Shown: positions 1 through 8,267 of the stretch, piece by piece
How positions within the stretch are numbered: the first letter of the stretch is position 1
How the letters are laid out: each line of letters begins with the position of its first letter
Assembly: GCA_963704025.1 (NCBI GenBank)
Contig: CAVPGP010000001.1
Coordinates: 558,001-622,000, forward strand
Direction: 5' to 3'
Length of the DNA: 64,000 nucleotides
Origin: CAVPGP01 sp963704025
GTDB lineage: Bacteria > Actinomycetota > Thermoleophilia > Gaiellales > Gaiellaceae
Translations under genes and position numbers: made by a program
Notes under the pieces: model-generated
Databases searched by the model: none
What the model was told of the DNA's origin: nothing
Seen by the model: the letters and a program-made list of their open reading frames with translations, nothing else

Positions 1-1
1 G

Positions 2-289
2 TGCGAGGCCGAATCCTGCTGGCGCTGCAGCGCGAAGATGGAGTGGCGCCACGGGACGTGGCAGTGTCCCGTGTGCCGGTTCAAGCTCGGCTGTTGCGAA
101 GGAGAACCCCAGAGCTCGTGTCAGACCGCGTCCACCCCTCGGTCCTCGCCGGTTTCGGCTCCGCCGCGGACGCGTACGACCGGGCGAGGCCGGAATATCC
201 GCCCGAGGCGGTGGCCTGGCTCGGCGAGCGGCTCGGGCTCGGGCCCGGCCGCACGGTGGTCGACCTCGCCGCGGGCACGGGGAAGCTGA
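2..289 (+). CDS. Cys-rich zinc-ribbon-like protein, 5' partial
   Basis: Reading frame 2 is open from the window edge and encodes a cysteine pattern typical of a zinc ribbon: CWRC near the edge, CPVC about 20 residues later, then GCCEGEPQSSC. Two CxxC knuckles separated by a short basic/aromatic stretch are what a zinc-binding module looks like. After residue 45 the frame turns into low-complexity Arg/Ser/Pro and runs 172 nt into the downstream methyltransferase before meeting a stop, so either the overlap is real or the true end has been lost to a frameshift. The start lies outside the window. Function unknown; the Cys-rich core is convincing, the tail is not. Confidence 0.35.
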   Translation, partial: CEAESCWRCSAKMEWRHGTWQCPVCRFKLGCCEGEPQSSCQTASTPRSSPVSAPPRTRTTGRGRNIRPRRWPGSASGSGSGPAARWSTSPRARGS

Positions 290-852
290 CGAGGGCGCTC
301 GTCCCGACCGGCGCGCGCGTCGTGGCCGTCGAGCCGGTCGAGGAGATGCGCGCACACATCGACGGCGAGGCCGTGTCGGGATACGCCGAGTCGATGCCGC
401 TCCGGGACAACTTCGCCGACGCGGTCGCGGTCGGCCAGGCGTTTCACTGGTTTGCAAACGACGAGGCGCTCGCGGAGATCGCGCGCGTCCTCCGTCCGGG
501 CGGCAGGCTCGGCCTGATCTGGAACGGGCGCGACGACTCGGCGCCCATCCAGCAGGCGTTCACCGGGATCGTGGAGGAGCTGCGCGCGAGCGAGGCGGCC
601 TGGAAGCGCGACGCATGGCGCGACGTGCTCGAGGCGAGCGCGCTCTATGGGCCGATCGAGGAAACCGCCGTCAGCTGGGAGCGCCGCCTCGACGGGGACG
701 AGCTCGCGGAGCTGGCCTCCTCGATCTCGTTCGTCGCGGCCTCGCCGCCCGAGCGCCGTGAGAAGATCATGGACAGAGCCCGCGCGCTCGCCCCGGACGG
801 CCCGGTGCGGTTCCCGTACGTGACGAACGCGTTCGTTGTCCAGAAGACGTGA
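118..852 (+). CDS. Class I SAM-dependent methyltransferase
   Basis: The protein has the Methyltransf_11 fold signature: an N-terminal FGSAADAYDRARPEYP segment, motif I VVDLAAGTGKLT, a post-I acidic VAVEPVEEM, and IARVLRPGGRLGLIWN as motif III. Such proteins transfer a methyl group from S-adenosylmethionine to a small molecule; the acceptor cannot be told. I chose GTG 118 because the conserved region begins right after it and AAGGAG lies upstream at 99-104, although the 13-nt spacing is long. An open frame extends to base 1, but that part overlaps the zinc-ribbon frame and looks non-coding. The next gene overlaps its stop by 4 nt, so the two are probably co-translated. Confidence 0.85.
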   Translation: MSDRVHPSVLAGFGSAADAYDRARPEYPPEAVAWLGERLGLGPGRTVVDLAAGTGKLTRALVPTGARVVAVEPVEEMRAHIDGEAVSGYAESMPLRDNFADAVAVGQAFHWFANDEALAEIARVLRPGGRLGLIWNGRDDSAPIQQAFTGIVEELRASEAAWKRDAWRDVLEASALYGPIEETAVSWERRLDGDELAELASSISFVAASPPERREKIMDRARALAPDGPVRFPYVTNAFVVQKT

Positions 853-1394
853 CGCTCCGGCCGCCGGAGCCGCCGCTCGCGGACGACGCGATCCGGCTCG
901 TGCCGCTCTGCGCCCGCCACGAGGCGGGCCTGGACGCGTTGACGCAGGACCCGGACGTGCGCAGGTACACCCGGGTCCCGACGGCGGTGCCGAAGGGCTT
1001 CGCGGCGGCCTGGCTCGCCCGCTACGAGGAAGGCTGGCGCGACGGCTCGCGGGCAGGCTTCGCGATCGAGTCGCACGAGGGTGAGTTTCTCGGCCTCGGC
1101 CTCTTCGTGGACCTCAACGCCGACGGACGCCAGGGGGAGATCGGCTACGTGGTCGGCGCGGAGGCACGGGGCCGGGGCGTGGCGACCCGCACGCTCGAGC
1201 TGCTGACGCACTGGGGGTTCGCCGGGCTCGGGCTGGAGCGGATCGAGCTTTGGATCGAAGTCACGAACGCGGGGTCGGAGCTCGTGGCGGAGCGGGCGGG
1301 CTACAGGCGCGAGGGCGTTCTGCGCTCGTACTGGTTCAAGGAAGAGATCCGCGGCGACTTCGGCATCTGGTCACGGCTGCGCAGCGATCTGTAG
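849..1394 (+). CDS. GNAT N-acetyltransferase (RimJ/RimL-like)
   Basis: A 181-residue GNAT protein. The acetyl-CoA pyrophosphate loop is visible as GAEARGRGVATRTLELL near residue 105, followed by the typical GLERIELWIEVTNAGS and AGYRREGVLRSYW segments of RimJ/RimL-type N-terminal or small-molecule acetyltransferases. The GTG start overlaps the methyltransferase stop (GTGA), which fixes the start and suggests one operon. Substrate not predictable from sequence. Confidence 0.87.
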   Translation: MTLRPPEPPLADDAIRLVPLCARHEAGLDALTQDPDVRRYTRVPTAVPKGFAAAWLARYEEGWRDGSRAGFAIESHEGEFLGLGLFVDLNADGRQGEIGYVVGAEARGRGVATRTLELLTHWGFAGLGLERIELWIEVTNAGSELVAERAGYRREGVLRSYWFKEEIRGDFGIWSRLRSDL

Positions 1395-1421
1395 CCGCCC
1401 TGCGCGACGGAGCGACGCCGC

Positions 1422-2225
1422 TCACCTGGGCGTGAAGTCTGCTTCGATGCCCGACTCGTCCTCGACGAGGTGGTACGTACGCCCGGCTTCGAGGTCGAGG
1501 GTGAGGTATACGGAGGTGCCGCTCGGGATCGACTGCATCGCGCCGAGTGCCGTCACCGGCACGGGATCGCGGGGCAGGCGCCCGGTGGACTCGATCTTCG
1601 CGGCCCAGCGTGCCTTGTCGGCCTCGGTCCTGCCGGGGTTGAGCGTCGAGAGCTCGAAGCCCCGCTCGAAGCCGGACGCGTTGCGGAGCTCGATCGTCTG
1701 CTTTCCCGCCTGGAGCTCCGGGACGTCGAACCGCTTCGGCTCGGCGGTGATCACGGCGTCCGGCTTCGGCAGCTCCGCGCCCGAGTCGCCGGCAACCGTG
1801 AAGCGCCGCGCCATGCCGAGCTTCACGTGCGGCACCCCTCTTGTGTTCGGGAAGTAGCAGAGGAAGGCGTACGTCCCCGGCTCGAGCCTCCGGGTGACGG
1901 TGATCGTCGCGCCCGGCGTCAGCGCCGGGGGTCCGGCGACGTCGGTGAGCCAAGGGAGGTCGTCGCCGCTCTTCTCGAGCGCGGCGAGGGCGTCGTCCAC
2001 GGTGTGCCCCTCGCCGATGCGCACGAGCGCGAACTCGTGCAACTCCTTGCCCGTGTTGCGGAAGCGCATCGAGACGACGCCGCCCTTGATCCGGTCCGGC
2101 ATCACGTACGCATAGTCGGCGGCGTCCACCTCGACCGGCTTGGGCTGGGAAGGCTCGCTTCCGCCGCAGCCCGCTGTGGCGAGCCCCGCGAGGAGCGAGG
2201 CGGCGACGAGAATCCGGAAGATCAC
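1422..2225 (-). CDS. Cupredoxin-like lipoprotein
   Basis: Residues 1-20 form a signal peptide ending in a lipobox-like ATAGC with the acylated Cys at 20, so the protein should be anchored to the outer face of the membrane. Two beta-sandwich-like domains follow. The first carries a plausible type I copper set: His63 (LHEF), Cys123 (FLCYF), His133 and Met138 (H-x4-M), although the Cys-to-His spacing is longer than in plastocyanin. The second domain (about 150-267) lacks these ligands. A role in copper binding or electron transfer is inferred. It is convergent with the acetyltransferase and divergent from the histidine kinase. Confidence 0.75.
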   Translation of the reverse strand: MIFRILVAASLLAGLATAGCGGSEPSQPKPVEVDAADYAYVMPDRIKGGVVSMRFRNTGKELHEFALVRIGEGHTVDDALAALEKSGDDLPWLTDVAGPPALTPGATITVTRRLEPGTYAFLCYFPNTRGVPHVKLGMARRFTVAGDSGAELPKPDAVITAEPKRFDVPELQAGKQTIELRNASGFERGFELSTLNPGRTEADKARWAAKIESTGRLPRDPVPVTALGAMQSIPSGTSVYLTLDLEAGRTYHLVEDESGIEADFTPR

Positions 2226-2388
2226 GGTTCACCTCCTGCTCGGTGTCTCTCTCGACGCTAGGCCGTGCCGTCGCTCCCGTCGTCGCCGCCGTGAGCGATC
2301 CACGCTCGCCCTGCAGAGCGATCCAGCGCGGAGGAGCTCGCTCCCGCGACCGATGGAAACCCATGAGCGCCGGGCGTACGGTTCCTGC

Positions 2389-3519
2389 ATGGGAGCGAGA
2401 GCGGCCGAGCAGATCCGCCGTCACGGTGACGCCGCCCTCGCGATCGCGCTCGTCGCGATCACGCTCGCCCAGACCTGGCTCCTCGACATGCCGGCCGCGG
2501 AGAAGCTCGGTGCGTCCGCGGCCTTCGTCGTGCTGGGCGTCCTCACGGCACTGCGCGTGCGCATGCCGGTTCGCTTCCTCGCTGTGCTGGTCTGCCTGGC
2601 AGTCCTCGGAGCCTTGCTCCCGAAGCGATTCAGCGATATAGAGTCGGCCGGCTTCTTCGTACTCCTGGCGGTCTACTCGGGCGCCGCGCACACGAGCGGG
2701 CGCCGGACGATCGCCACCGGGACCCTCACCATCGTCCTCGCCCTGACGACGCTGATCGCCGATCCGGAGGAGACCAACGTCTCGAGCATCGTCTACGTCG
2801 CGTTCCTGTTCGGCTCGCCATGGATCGCAGGGCGGACGATCCGCCGCCGGCGGCTGCGCGAGCGAGATCTCGAGCGGGAGAAGCGTGCAGCCGAGTCGGC
2901 GATCGAGGAGGAGCGCGCGCGCATCGCCCGGGAGCTGCACGACGTCGTCGCCCACGCGATCAGCGTGATCGTCGTGCAGGCGCGCGGCGGGCGACGGCTG
3001 CTCGACACGGAGCCCGAGGAGACTCGGAACGCGCTTGCCACGATCGAGCGGTCGGGGCAACAGGCGCTCGTAGAGATGCGGCGGCTCGTCGGGCTGCTGC
3101 GAGAGAGCGACGAGGAGCTCGCGCTCGCTCCGCAGCCGAGCCTCTCTCACCTCGACGCCCTCATCGAGAGCGTGCGCGCGGCCGGCCTTCCCGTCGACCT
3201 CGCGGTGGTGGGCGATCCCGTCGAGCTGCCTCCCGGGGTCGACCTCTCCGCCTATCGGATCGTCCAGGAGGCGCTGACGAACGCCCTCAAGCATGCCGGT
3301 CCCGCTCGGGCGCGAATCCGGCTTCGTTACGAGCCGGACGGCCTCGAGGTGGAGGTTGCCGACGACGGGGCCGGCAGCGCCAACGGGGACGGCGCCGGCC
3401 ACGGCCTCGCGGGAATCCGCGAGCGGGTTGCCGTCTACGGCGGCGAGGTCGAGGCGGGCCGCCGCTCCGAGGGCGGCTACGCCCTCCGCGCGCGTCTGCC
3501 GTACGCGAGCGCGCGGTGA
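2389..3519 (+). CDS. Sensor histidine kinase (HisKA_3, NarL/LiaS type)
   Basis: A 376-residue membrane kinase with several hydrophobic segments over residues 15-150, then a basic linker and a HisKA_3 dimerisation domain with the phospho-acceptor His184 in ARELHDVVAHA. The ATPase domain shows an N box (IVQEALTNALKHA), a G1 box (DDGAG) and GHGLAGIRERV. It should autophosphorylate and pass phosphate to the response regulator encoded next, whose GTG start overlaps its stop. ATG 2389 is preferred because the predicted hydrophobic domain starts soon after; an in-frame ATG at 2353 is the alternative. The short extracytoplasmic loops suggest it senses a membrane or envelope signal. Confidence 0.9.
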   Translation: MGARAAEQIRRHGDAALAIALVAITLAQTWLLDMPAAEKLGASAAFVVLGVLTALRVRMPVRFLAVLVCLAVLGALLPKRFSDIESAGFFVLLAVYSGAAHTSGRRTIATGTLTIVLALTTLIADPEETNVSSIVYVAFLFGSPWIAGRTIRRRRLRERDLEREKRAAESAIEEERARIARELHDVVAHAISVIVVQARGGRRLLDTEPEETRNALATIERSGQQALVEMRRLVGLLRESDEELALAPQPSLSHLDALIESVRAAGLPVDLAVVGDPVELPPGVDLSAYRIVQEALTNALKHAGPARARIRLRYEPDGLEVEVADDGAGSANGDGAGHGLAGIRERVAVYGGEVEAGRRSEGGYALRARLPYASAR

Positions 3520-4172
3520 TCCGGGTCCTGCTGGCGGACGACCAGTCGCTCGTCAGGGCAGGGTTCCGCATGATCCTCAAGACGGAGCCCGACATCGAGG
3601 TGGCCGGCGAGGCGGGGGACGGGAACGAGGCCGTCGCTCTCGCCGCCGAGCTCTCGCCCGAGGTCGTGCTGATGGACATCCGCATGCCGGAGCTCGACGG
3701 GATCGAGGCGACCCGCAGGATCGTGGTCGACGACGCGAGCCCGCGCGTGCTGGTGCTGACGACGTTCGACCTCGACGAATACGTCTACGGCGCACTGCAC
3801 GCGGGCGCGAGCGCCTTCCTGTTGAAGGACGCGCCGGAGGATCAGCTCCTGTCGGCGATCCGCGTCGTCGCAGCAGGCGGGTCGCTCTTCGCGCCCTCCG
3901 TGACGCGGCGCCTGATCGAGGCGTTCGCGCAGAGGTCGCCGTCGCAGCAGCCACCAACAGGCCTGCCCGAGCTGACTGCACGCGAGGTCGAGGTCCTGCG
4001 CCTCGTGGCGCGCGGGCTTTCGAACGCCGAGATCGCGACGTCCCTGGTCGTCAGCGAGCACACGGTGAAGACCCACGTGGCCCACCTGCTGCAGAAGCTC
4101 GACCTCCGCGACCGGACGCAGGCGGTGGTCGTCGCCTACGAATCGGGGCTCGTCCGCGCGGGCGAGGACTAG
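3516..4172 (+). CDS. NarL/FixJ-family response regulator
   Basis: A 218-residue two-domain regulator. The receiver has the acidic pair D8-D9, phospho-acceptor D54 in VVLMDIRMPELDG, the conserved Thr of LTTF and the Lys of LLKDAP. The C-terminal LuxR-type HTH begins at LTAREVEVLRLVARG and contains NAEIATSLVVSEHTVKTHV, the DNA-recognition helix. GTG 3516 overlaps the kinase stop by 4 nt (GTGA), so the two form one translational unit and a cognate pair. The target genes are unknown; the nearby ABC-2 exporter is a candidate because such pairs often control neighbouring drug or lipid exporters. Confidence 0.93.
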   Translation: MIRVLLADDQSLVRAGFRMILKTEPDIEVAGEAGDGNEAVALAAELSPEVVLMDIRMPELDGIEATRRIVVDDASPRVLVLTTFDLDEYVYGALHAGASAFLLKDAPEDQLLSAIRVVAAGGSLFAPSVTRRLIEAFAQRSPSQQPPTGLPELTAREVEVLRLVARGLSNAEIATSLVVSEHTVKTHVAHLLQKLDLRDRTQAVVVAYESGLVRAGED

Positions 4173-4335
4173 AGGCTTGATGTGAAACTGGGGTGCGTGC
4201 GGGGATGGGCCAGATCAAGCGGTTCAGCCGGATCGGGCGCAGCGCGTAGTGGTGCTACAGGCAAGCCCGAGCCGGCTGAACCGCGCCGTGTCTGGCACAC
4301 CAGCCGTGCGTGCCGGAGTTTCGCATCAAGCCTCT
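4171..4335. repeat. 165-bp nested inverted repeat (large hairpin)
   Basis: The space between two convergent genes is almost entirely one imperfect palindrome. Outer arms are 4171-4189 and 4317-4335 (18 of 19 complementary). Inner arms are 4219-4238 and 4265-4284 (19 of 20 complementary). The segments between the blocks are only partly complementary, and the loop is about 26 nt. It could act as a bidirectional terminator, but it is much larger than the other terminators here, which are 20-30 nt. A MITE-like element is also possible. Confidence 0.8.
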
Positions 4336-4341
4336 GGGAGG

Positions 4342-4983
4342 TCACGGCTGCGCGGCGATCCGTAGCACCGCATGCACGTGCCGCCGGACCGCCGAGACCG
4401 AGAGCCGCCCCGGCGGCAGCTCGACGACGAAGCTCGACCCGCCGCCGCGGAGGTGGTTCTGCCAGTTCGCGGCGGTTCCGTTCGGCCAGGCGAGCGCGCG
4501 GAACGGCATTCTCGCGAGCCGTGCATACCGCCGCGCAACCAGGATGCTCCGCCCCCAGGCACGGACGATCGCCTGAGGCTGGTGGAACCAGATCGTCACG
4601 GCCGGCCGCACCCGCAGGATCAGGCGCCGCACCCAGCGCGTCTCCGGCTCGGACCACGGCCGCGGCCCGGAGTACTGAGGGCTTCCGCGGCGGCCGATGG
4701 GCTTCCACATGGCGCCGAAGTTGCGGTTCAGGTCGACTCCGCGCTCGTTCTGGCGGGTGCCGTGCCGCACGCCGAAGGGATTCAGATCCGGCACGATCCA
4801 CAGCTGCTCGCCCGTCGGTGTCGTGCGGCGGAGCGCTTCCGCGACGGCGATCCCGGCCGGCTCGCTGCCGTGGATGCACCCGACGACGAGCACTGCCGGG
4901 CCGCGATCGCCCACGTGGTAGGCGGTGAGAGGGGGCGCCTGGGCGAGTGCTAGCGTCAGCCCGATGAGCGTGATCGAGGTCAA
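4342..4983 (-). CDS. M14-like zinc carboxypeptidase-family protein
   Basis: The mature part contains the M14 metallopeptidase zinc motif HGSE (His38, Glu41), an RNF-type substrate-binding segment in DLNRNF, a later His in WFHQP and a Glu in VVELPPG that could be the catalytic base. This resembles the succinylglutamate desuccinylase/DUF2817 branch and small secreted carboxypeptidases. With TTG 4983 as start, the first 16 residues form a short signal-peptide-like hydrophobic segment, suggesting export and action on cell-wall peptides. That start overlaps the divergent ABC ATPase start by 20 nt. GTG 4914 would give a cytoplasmic form. Start choice is uncertain; the family is fairly clear. Confidence 0.75.
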   Translation of the reverse strand: MTSITLIGLTLALAQAPPLTAYHVGDRGPAVLVVGCIHGSEPAGIAVAEALRRTTPTGEQLWIVPDLNPFGVRHGTRQNERGVDLNRNFGAMWKPIGRRGSPQYSGPRPWSEPETRWVRRLILRVRPAVTIWFHQPQAIVRAWGRSILVARRYARLARMPFRALAWPNGTAANWQNHLRGGGSSFVVELPPGRLSVSAVRRHVHAVLRIAAQP

Positions 4984-5935
4984 GGGCCTGCGCAGAACGT
5001 ACAAGACCACCACCGGCGTCCTCCGGCGGAAGCCGCTCCAGGTCGAGGCCGTGCGCGGAATCGACTTCGAGGTTCGCCAGGGCGAGCTCTTCGGCCTCCT
5101 GGGGCCGAACGGCGCGGGCAAGACGACCACGATCAAGATGCTGATCACGCTGCTCCTCCCCACTGCGGGCGAGGCGCACGTTCTCGGCTACGACGTCGCG
5201 AGGGAGCCACGGGAGATCCGGAGGCGGATCGGCTACGTCTTCGGCGGCGACCGCGGGCTCTACGAGCGGCTCTCCGCGCTCGACAACCTGCGCTACTTCG
5301 CGGAGCTGTACGGCGTCACGGGCTCGGCGCAGAAGCGGCGGATCGACGAGGTGCTGGAGCTCGTCGCCCTGAAGGGCCGCGAGAAGGAGCGCGTCGAGGG
5401 CTACTCGCGCGGCATGCGGCAGCGGCTGCACATCGCGCGCGGCATCCTGCACGACCCGGAGGTGGTCTTCCTCGACGAGCCCACCATCGGCGTCGACCCG
5501 GTCGGCGCCCGGGAGCTGCGCGGGACGATCGGCGGCCTCGTCGAGTCGGGCAAGACGGTGCTCCTGACGACGCACTACATGTTCGAAGCCGACTCGCTGT
5601 GCGACCGGATCGCCGTGATCGCCAAGGGCCGGATCGTCGGCTTCGGGACACCGGCGGAGCTGAAGAGCGACGTCGCCGAGGGACGCGTGATCGAGATCGA
5701 GGTCTTCGGGATCGAGGAGCCGGCGGTGGAGCGCCTGCGGTCGCTCGACGGTGTCATTGCCGTCGGCGTCGAGGACCTCGAGCAGAAGCAGCTGCTCGTG
5801 GTGCAGACGACGGGACAGGCGGAGCTGACGCAGGCGCTGCTCGGCCACCTGGACGGGGTATCGGTCGGTCGCATCTCGACGCGGGAGCCGACGCTCGAGG
5901 ACGCGTATGTCTCGCTCGTCACCTCCGACGAGTGA
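4964..5935 (+). CDS. ABC-2 exporter ATP-binding protein (DrrA/CcmA-like)
   Basis: A 323-residue ATPase with Walker A GPNGAGKTT at 47-55, Q-loop region, signature YSRGMRQRL, Walker B VVFLDEP and an H-loop LTTHYM. The roughly 80-residue C-terminal extension after the switch is typical of DrrA-type drug or lipid exporters. ATG 4964 has a TAGCGT -10-like hexamer at 4950-4955, only 8 nt upstream, so the mRNA may be leaderless. It is followed by four permease genes and is the only ATPase in the cluster, so it probably powers all of them. Confidence 0.93.
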   Translation: MSVIEVKGLRRTYKTTTGVLRRKPLQVEAVRGIDFEVRQGELFGLLGPNGAGKTTTIKMLITLLLPTAGEAHVLGYDVAREPREIRRRIGYVFGGDRGLYERLSALDNLRYFAELYGVTGSAQKRRIDEVLELVALKGREKERVEGYSRGMRQRLHIARGILHDPEVVFLDEPTIGVDPVGARELRGTIGGLVESGKTVLLTTHYMFEADSLCDRIAVIAKGRIVGFGTPAELKSDVAEGRVIEIEVFGIEEPAVERLRSLDGVIAVGVEDLEQKQLLVVQTTGQAELTQALLGHLDGVSVGRISTREPTLEDAYVSLVTSDE

Positions 5936-5970
5936 TCCACGTCCTCCGCGTCTTCTGGGTCGGCTGGTGA
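5932..5970 (+). other. 12-codon leader in frame with the permease, ended by TGA
   Basis: GTG 5932 overlaps the ATPase stop (GTGA), as seen for the other genes in this operon. It opens a 12-codon frame (VIHVLRVFWVGW) that ends in TGA at 5968-5970 and is immediately followed, in the same frame, by ATG 5971 of the permease. The leader residues align without gaps with the N-terminus of the homologous third-gene permease (TRIVWKGL), so it looks like the true N-terminus cut off by one in-frame stop. Confidence 0.6.
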
Positions 5971-6705
5971 ATGCACTTCAAGATCCTGTCGCGCTCGCCC
6001 TACGAGGGAGTGCTGACGGCGATCTGGCCGGTCATCAACGCGACGCTCGCGTACCTCATGTACACGCGCGGGGCCACCCCGCAGACGCTGCTGTACGCGT
6101 CACTCGGCTCGGCCGTCGCGAGCATCTGGGCCTCGACGACGACGGCGGCGAGCGGGGCCATCCAGCGCCAGCGCTGGTGGGGGACGCTGGAGCTGCAGGT
6201 CGCCGCGCCCACGAACTTCGCGCTCATCCTGCTGCCCACCGCCGTCGCCACCTCCAGCGTGGGCATCTACGCGCTCGCCGTCTCCGTGACCTTCGGCAAG
6301 TTCGTCCTCGGAATCCCGCTGCCGCTCGAGCACCCGGTCGCCTTCGCGCTCGCGATCCCGGTGGCGATCACGTCGATCGGCGTCCTCGGGTTCGCCCTCG
6401 CCGTACTCCTCGTCCGCTACCGGACGGCGGGCTCGCTCGGGAACTCGCTGGAGTACCCCGTCTGGCTCGTCTGCGGGCTGCTCTTCCCGCTCACGGTGCT
6501 TCCGGCCTGGAGCCAGCCGATCTCCTGGGCGCTGGCGCCGACGTGGGGGATGCGGGCGCTCCTGGACGCCTCGCAGGGCGGCCACCCCTGGCGCTACATG
6601 GGCTACTGCGTCCTGCCCGCCTCGGTCTATGCGGGAATCGGCGCACTCTTCCTCGGCCGCGTCCTCGACGCGGCGCGCCGCCGCGCGACGCTCTCGCTCA
6701 CATGA
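5971..6705 (+). CDS. ABC-2 type permease 1
   Basis: A 244-residue membrane protein with about six hydrophobic segments and the ABC2_membrane pattern, including GTLELQVAAP and a C-terminal LEYPVWLVCGLLFPLTVLP. It is clearly homologous to the permease two genes downstream (7484-8257). It should form the membrane channel with its partner permease and the upstream ATPase. ATG 5971 is the only start after the in-frame TGA at 5968-5970. Homology indicates about 12 residues are missing at the N-terminus, so the protein may be reinitiated, read through, or the stop may be a sequence error. Confidence 0.85.
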   Translation: MHFKILSRSPYEGVLTAIWPVINATLAYLMYTRGATPQTLLYASLGSAVASIWASTTTAASGAIQRQRWWGTLELQVAAPTNFALILLPTAVATSSVGIYALAVSVTFGKFVLGIPLPLEHPVAFALAIPVAITSIGVLGFALAVLLVRYRTAGSLGNSLEYPVWLVCGLLFPLTVLPAWSQPISWALAPTWGMRALLDASQGGHPWRYMGYCVLPASVYAGIGALFLGRVLDAARRRATLSLT

Positions 6706-7487
6706 GGAACGCCCGCGTCTTCCTCATCGGCGGCTACCTCAGCTACCGCGCGCTCTTCGGCTGGACGAACCCCTGGGTCTTTTTCCCGATCCTCGTGGTG
6801 GCGCCGCTCTTCCAGGTGCTCTTCTTCGCGTTCCTCGGGCGCGCGGCCGGGCTCGAGGACGACCGCTTCTACGTGATCGGGAACGCGCTCCAGCTCGCGG
6901 CCCTGCCGGGGCTGTTCACCATGACCTTCACGATCACGGGCGAGCGCCAGGCGCAGACGCTCGCGGCGATCCTCGCCACGCCCGCAAACCGCGCCGCGCT
7001 CTTCCTCGGCCGCGCGTTCCCCGTGATCGGCAACGCAGCGCTCGTCTGCGTGATCTCCTTCGTCGGCGGGGCACTGCTCCTGCACGTGCGCATCGCGCCC
7101 ACGGCCCTGCCTGCGCTCGCGCTCGTCATCCTCGTCACGTCGATCTCGTGCACCGGCTTCGGCCTGCTCGGCGGCGCGATCGGGCTGCGGATGCGCGATG
7201 CGATCGTGCTCATCAACCTGATGGACGCGGCGCTGCTCGTCTTCTGCGGCGTCAACGTCCCCCTGGACGGCCTGCCCGAGTGGATGCGCACGGTGGCGCA
7301 GGGGTTGCCGGTGACGCGGGGGCTCCAGGCCGCCCGGAACATCGCGGGCGGCCAGACGCTCGGCGACAACGCCGGTCTCGTGCTCGGCGAGCTGGCGATC
7401 GGGGCGGCCTACGCCGCCGTCGGGTTCGCGCTCCTCCGCTTCCTCGAGGCGGAGGCCCGCCGGACCGCGACACTGGAGCGGTCGTGA
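6702..7487 (+). CDS. ABC-2 type permease 2
   Basis: A 261-residue integral membrane protein with six predicted hydrophobic helices. It contains LATPANRAALFLGRAFPV and FCGVNVPLDGLPEWM, and both motifs recur almost unchanged in the fourth permease (8268-9056). ATG 6702 overlaps the upstream stop (ATGA), implying translational coupling and equal dosage with permease 1. It most likely forms a heterodimer with permease 1. Confidence 0.88.
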   Translation: MRNARVFLIGGYLSYRALFGWTNPWVFFPILVVAPLFQVLFFAFLGRAAGLEDDRFYVIGNALQLAALPGLFTMTFTITGERQAQTLAAILATPANRAALFLGRAFPVIGNAALVCVISFVGGALLLHVRIAPTALPALALVILVTSISCTGFGLLGGAIGLRMRDAIVLINLMDAALLVFCGVNVPLDGLPEWMRTVAQGLPVTRGLQAARNIAGGQTLGDNAGLVLGELAIGAAYAAVGFALLRFLEAEARRTATLERS

Positions 7488-8257
7488 CGTACACGCGCAT
7501 CGTCTGGAAGGGGCTCGTGCTGCTGATGAAGCGGAACTCGACCTCACAGTGGTTCCTGCTCCTGAACGTCTTCCAGCCGCTGATCTTCGCCACGATCGCC
7601 TTCTACATGTTCGAGGCGGGCGGCAAGGAGGGCACGCTCCTCTACGCCGCGCTCGGTGCGGGGATGATGGGGATCTGGTCGTCGACGCTCTTCGGCTCCG
7701 GCGGCCTCCTGCAGTGGTGGCGCTGGGAGGGGACGCTCGAGCTCGCAGTCGGCGCGCCGCCGCCGTTCTTCTTCGTGCTCCTGCCGGCCTGCCTCGTCTC
7801 GTCCCTGATGGGGACGTACGCGCTCGCCGCGACGCTCGCCTGGGGGCGGCTCGCCTTCGGGATCCCGCTCCACTTCGAGCACCCGTGGCTCTTCGTCGCC
7901 ACCATCCCCGTGACGGTGCTGTCGCTCGGTCTGATGGGACTGTTGATGGCGTCTTCGTTCGTCCTCTACCGGCACGCGAACGCGCTCATGAACCTGCTCG
8001 AGTACCCCGTCTGGATCGTCACCGGGCTCGTCTTCCCGATCGCGCTGCTCCCCGCGTGGGCCCAGCCGCTCGGCTGGCCGCTCGCGCCGCGCTGGGGGAT
8101 CGAGGCGATCCGGAACGCGGCACTCGGCGGCGGGACGGTCTGGCAGCCGCTGCTCCTGACCACGGCGCTCGGCGTCGTCTACGGCGTGCTCGCCTACCTC
8201 TTCCTCCACCTCTTCGAGTACCTGGCGCGCGCCCGCGCGACCCTCTCGCTGACATGA
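7484..8257 (+). CDS. ABC-2 type permease 3 (paralogue of permease 1)
   Basis: A 257-residue permease starting at GTG 7484, which overlaps the previous stop (GTGA). The LLYAALGAGMMGIW, WEGTLELAVGAP and LEYPVWIVTGLVFPIALLP segments parallel those of permease 1. Its intact N-terminus shows what permease 1 would look like without its premature TGA. The A-B-A'-B' order suggests a tandem duplication of a permease pair. Confidence 0.88.
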   Translation: MTYTRIVWKGLVLLMKRNSTSQWFLLLNVFQPLIFATIAFYMFEAGGKEGTLLYAALGAGMMGIWSSTLFGSGGLLQWWRWEGTLELAVGAPPPFFFVLLPACLVSSLMGTYALAATLAWGRLAFGIPLHFEHPWLFVATIPVTVLSLGLMGLLMASSFVLYRHANALMNLLEYPVWIVTGLVFPIALLPAWAQPLGWPLAPRWGIEAIRNAALGGGTVWQPLLLTTALGVVYGVLAYLFLHLFEYLARARATLSLT

Positions 8258-8267
8258 GGGATTCGGC

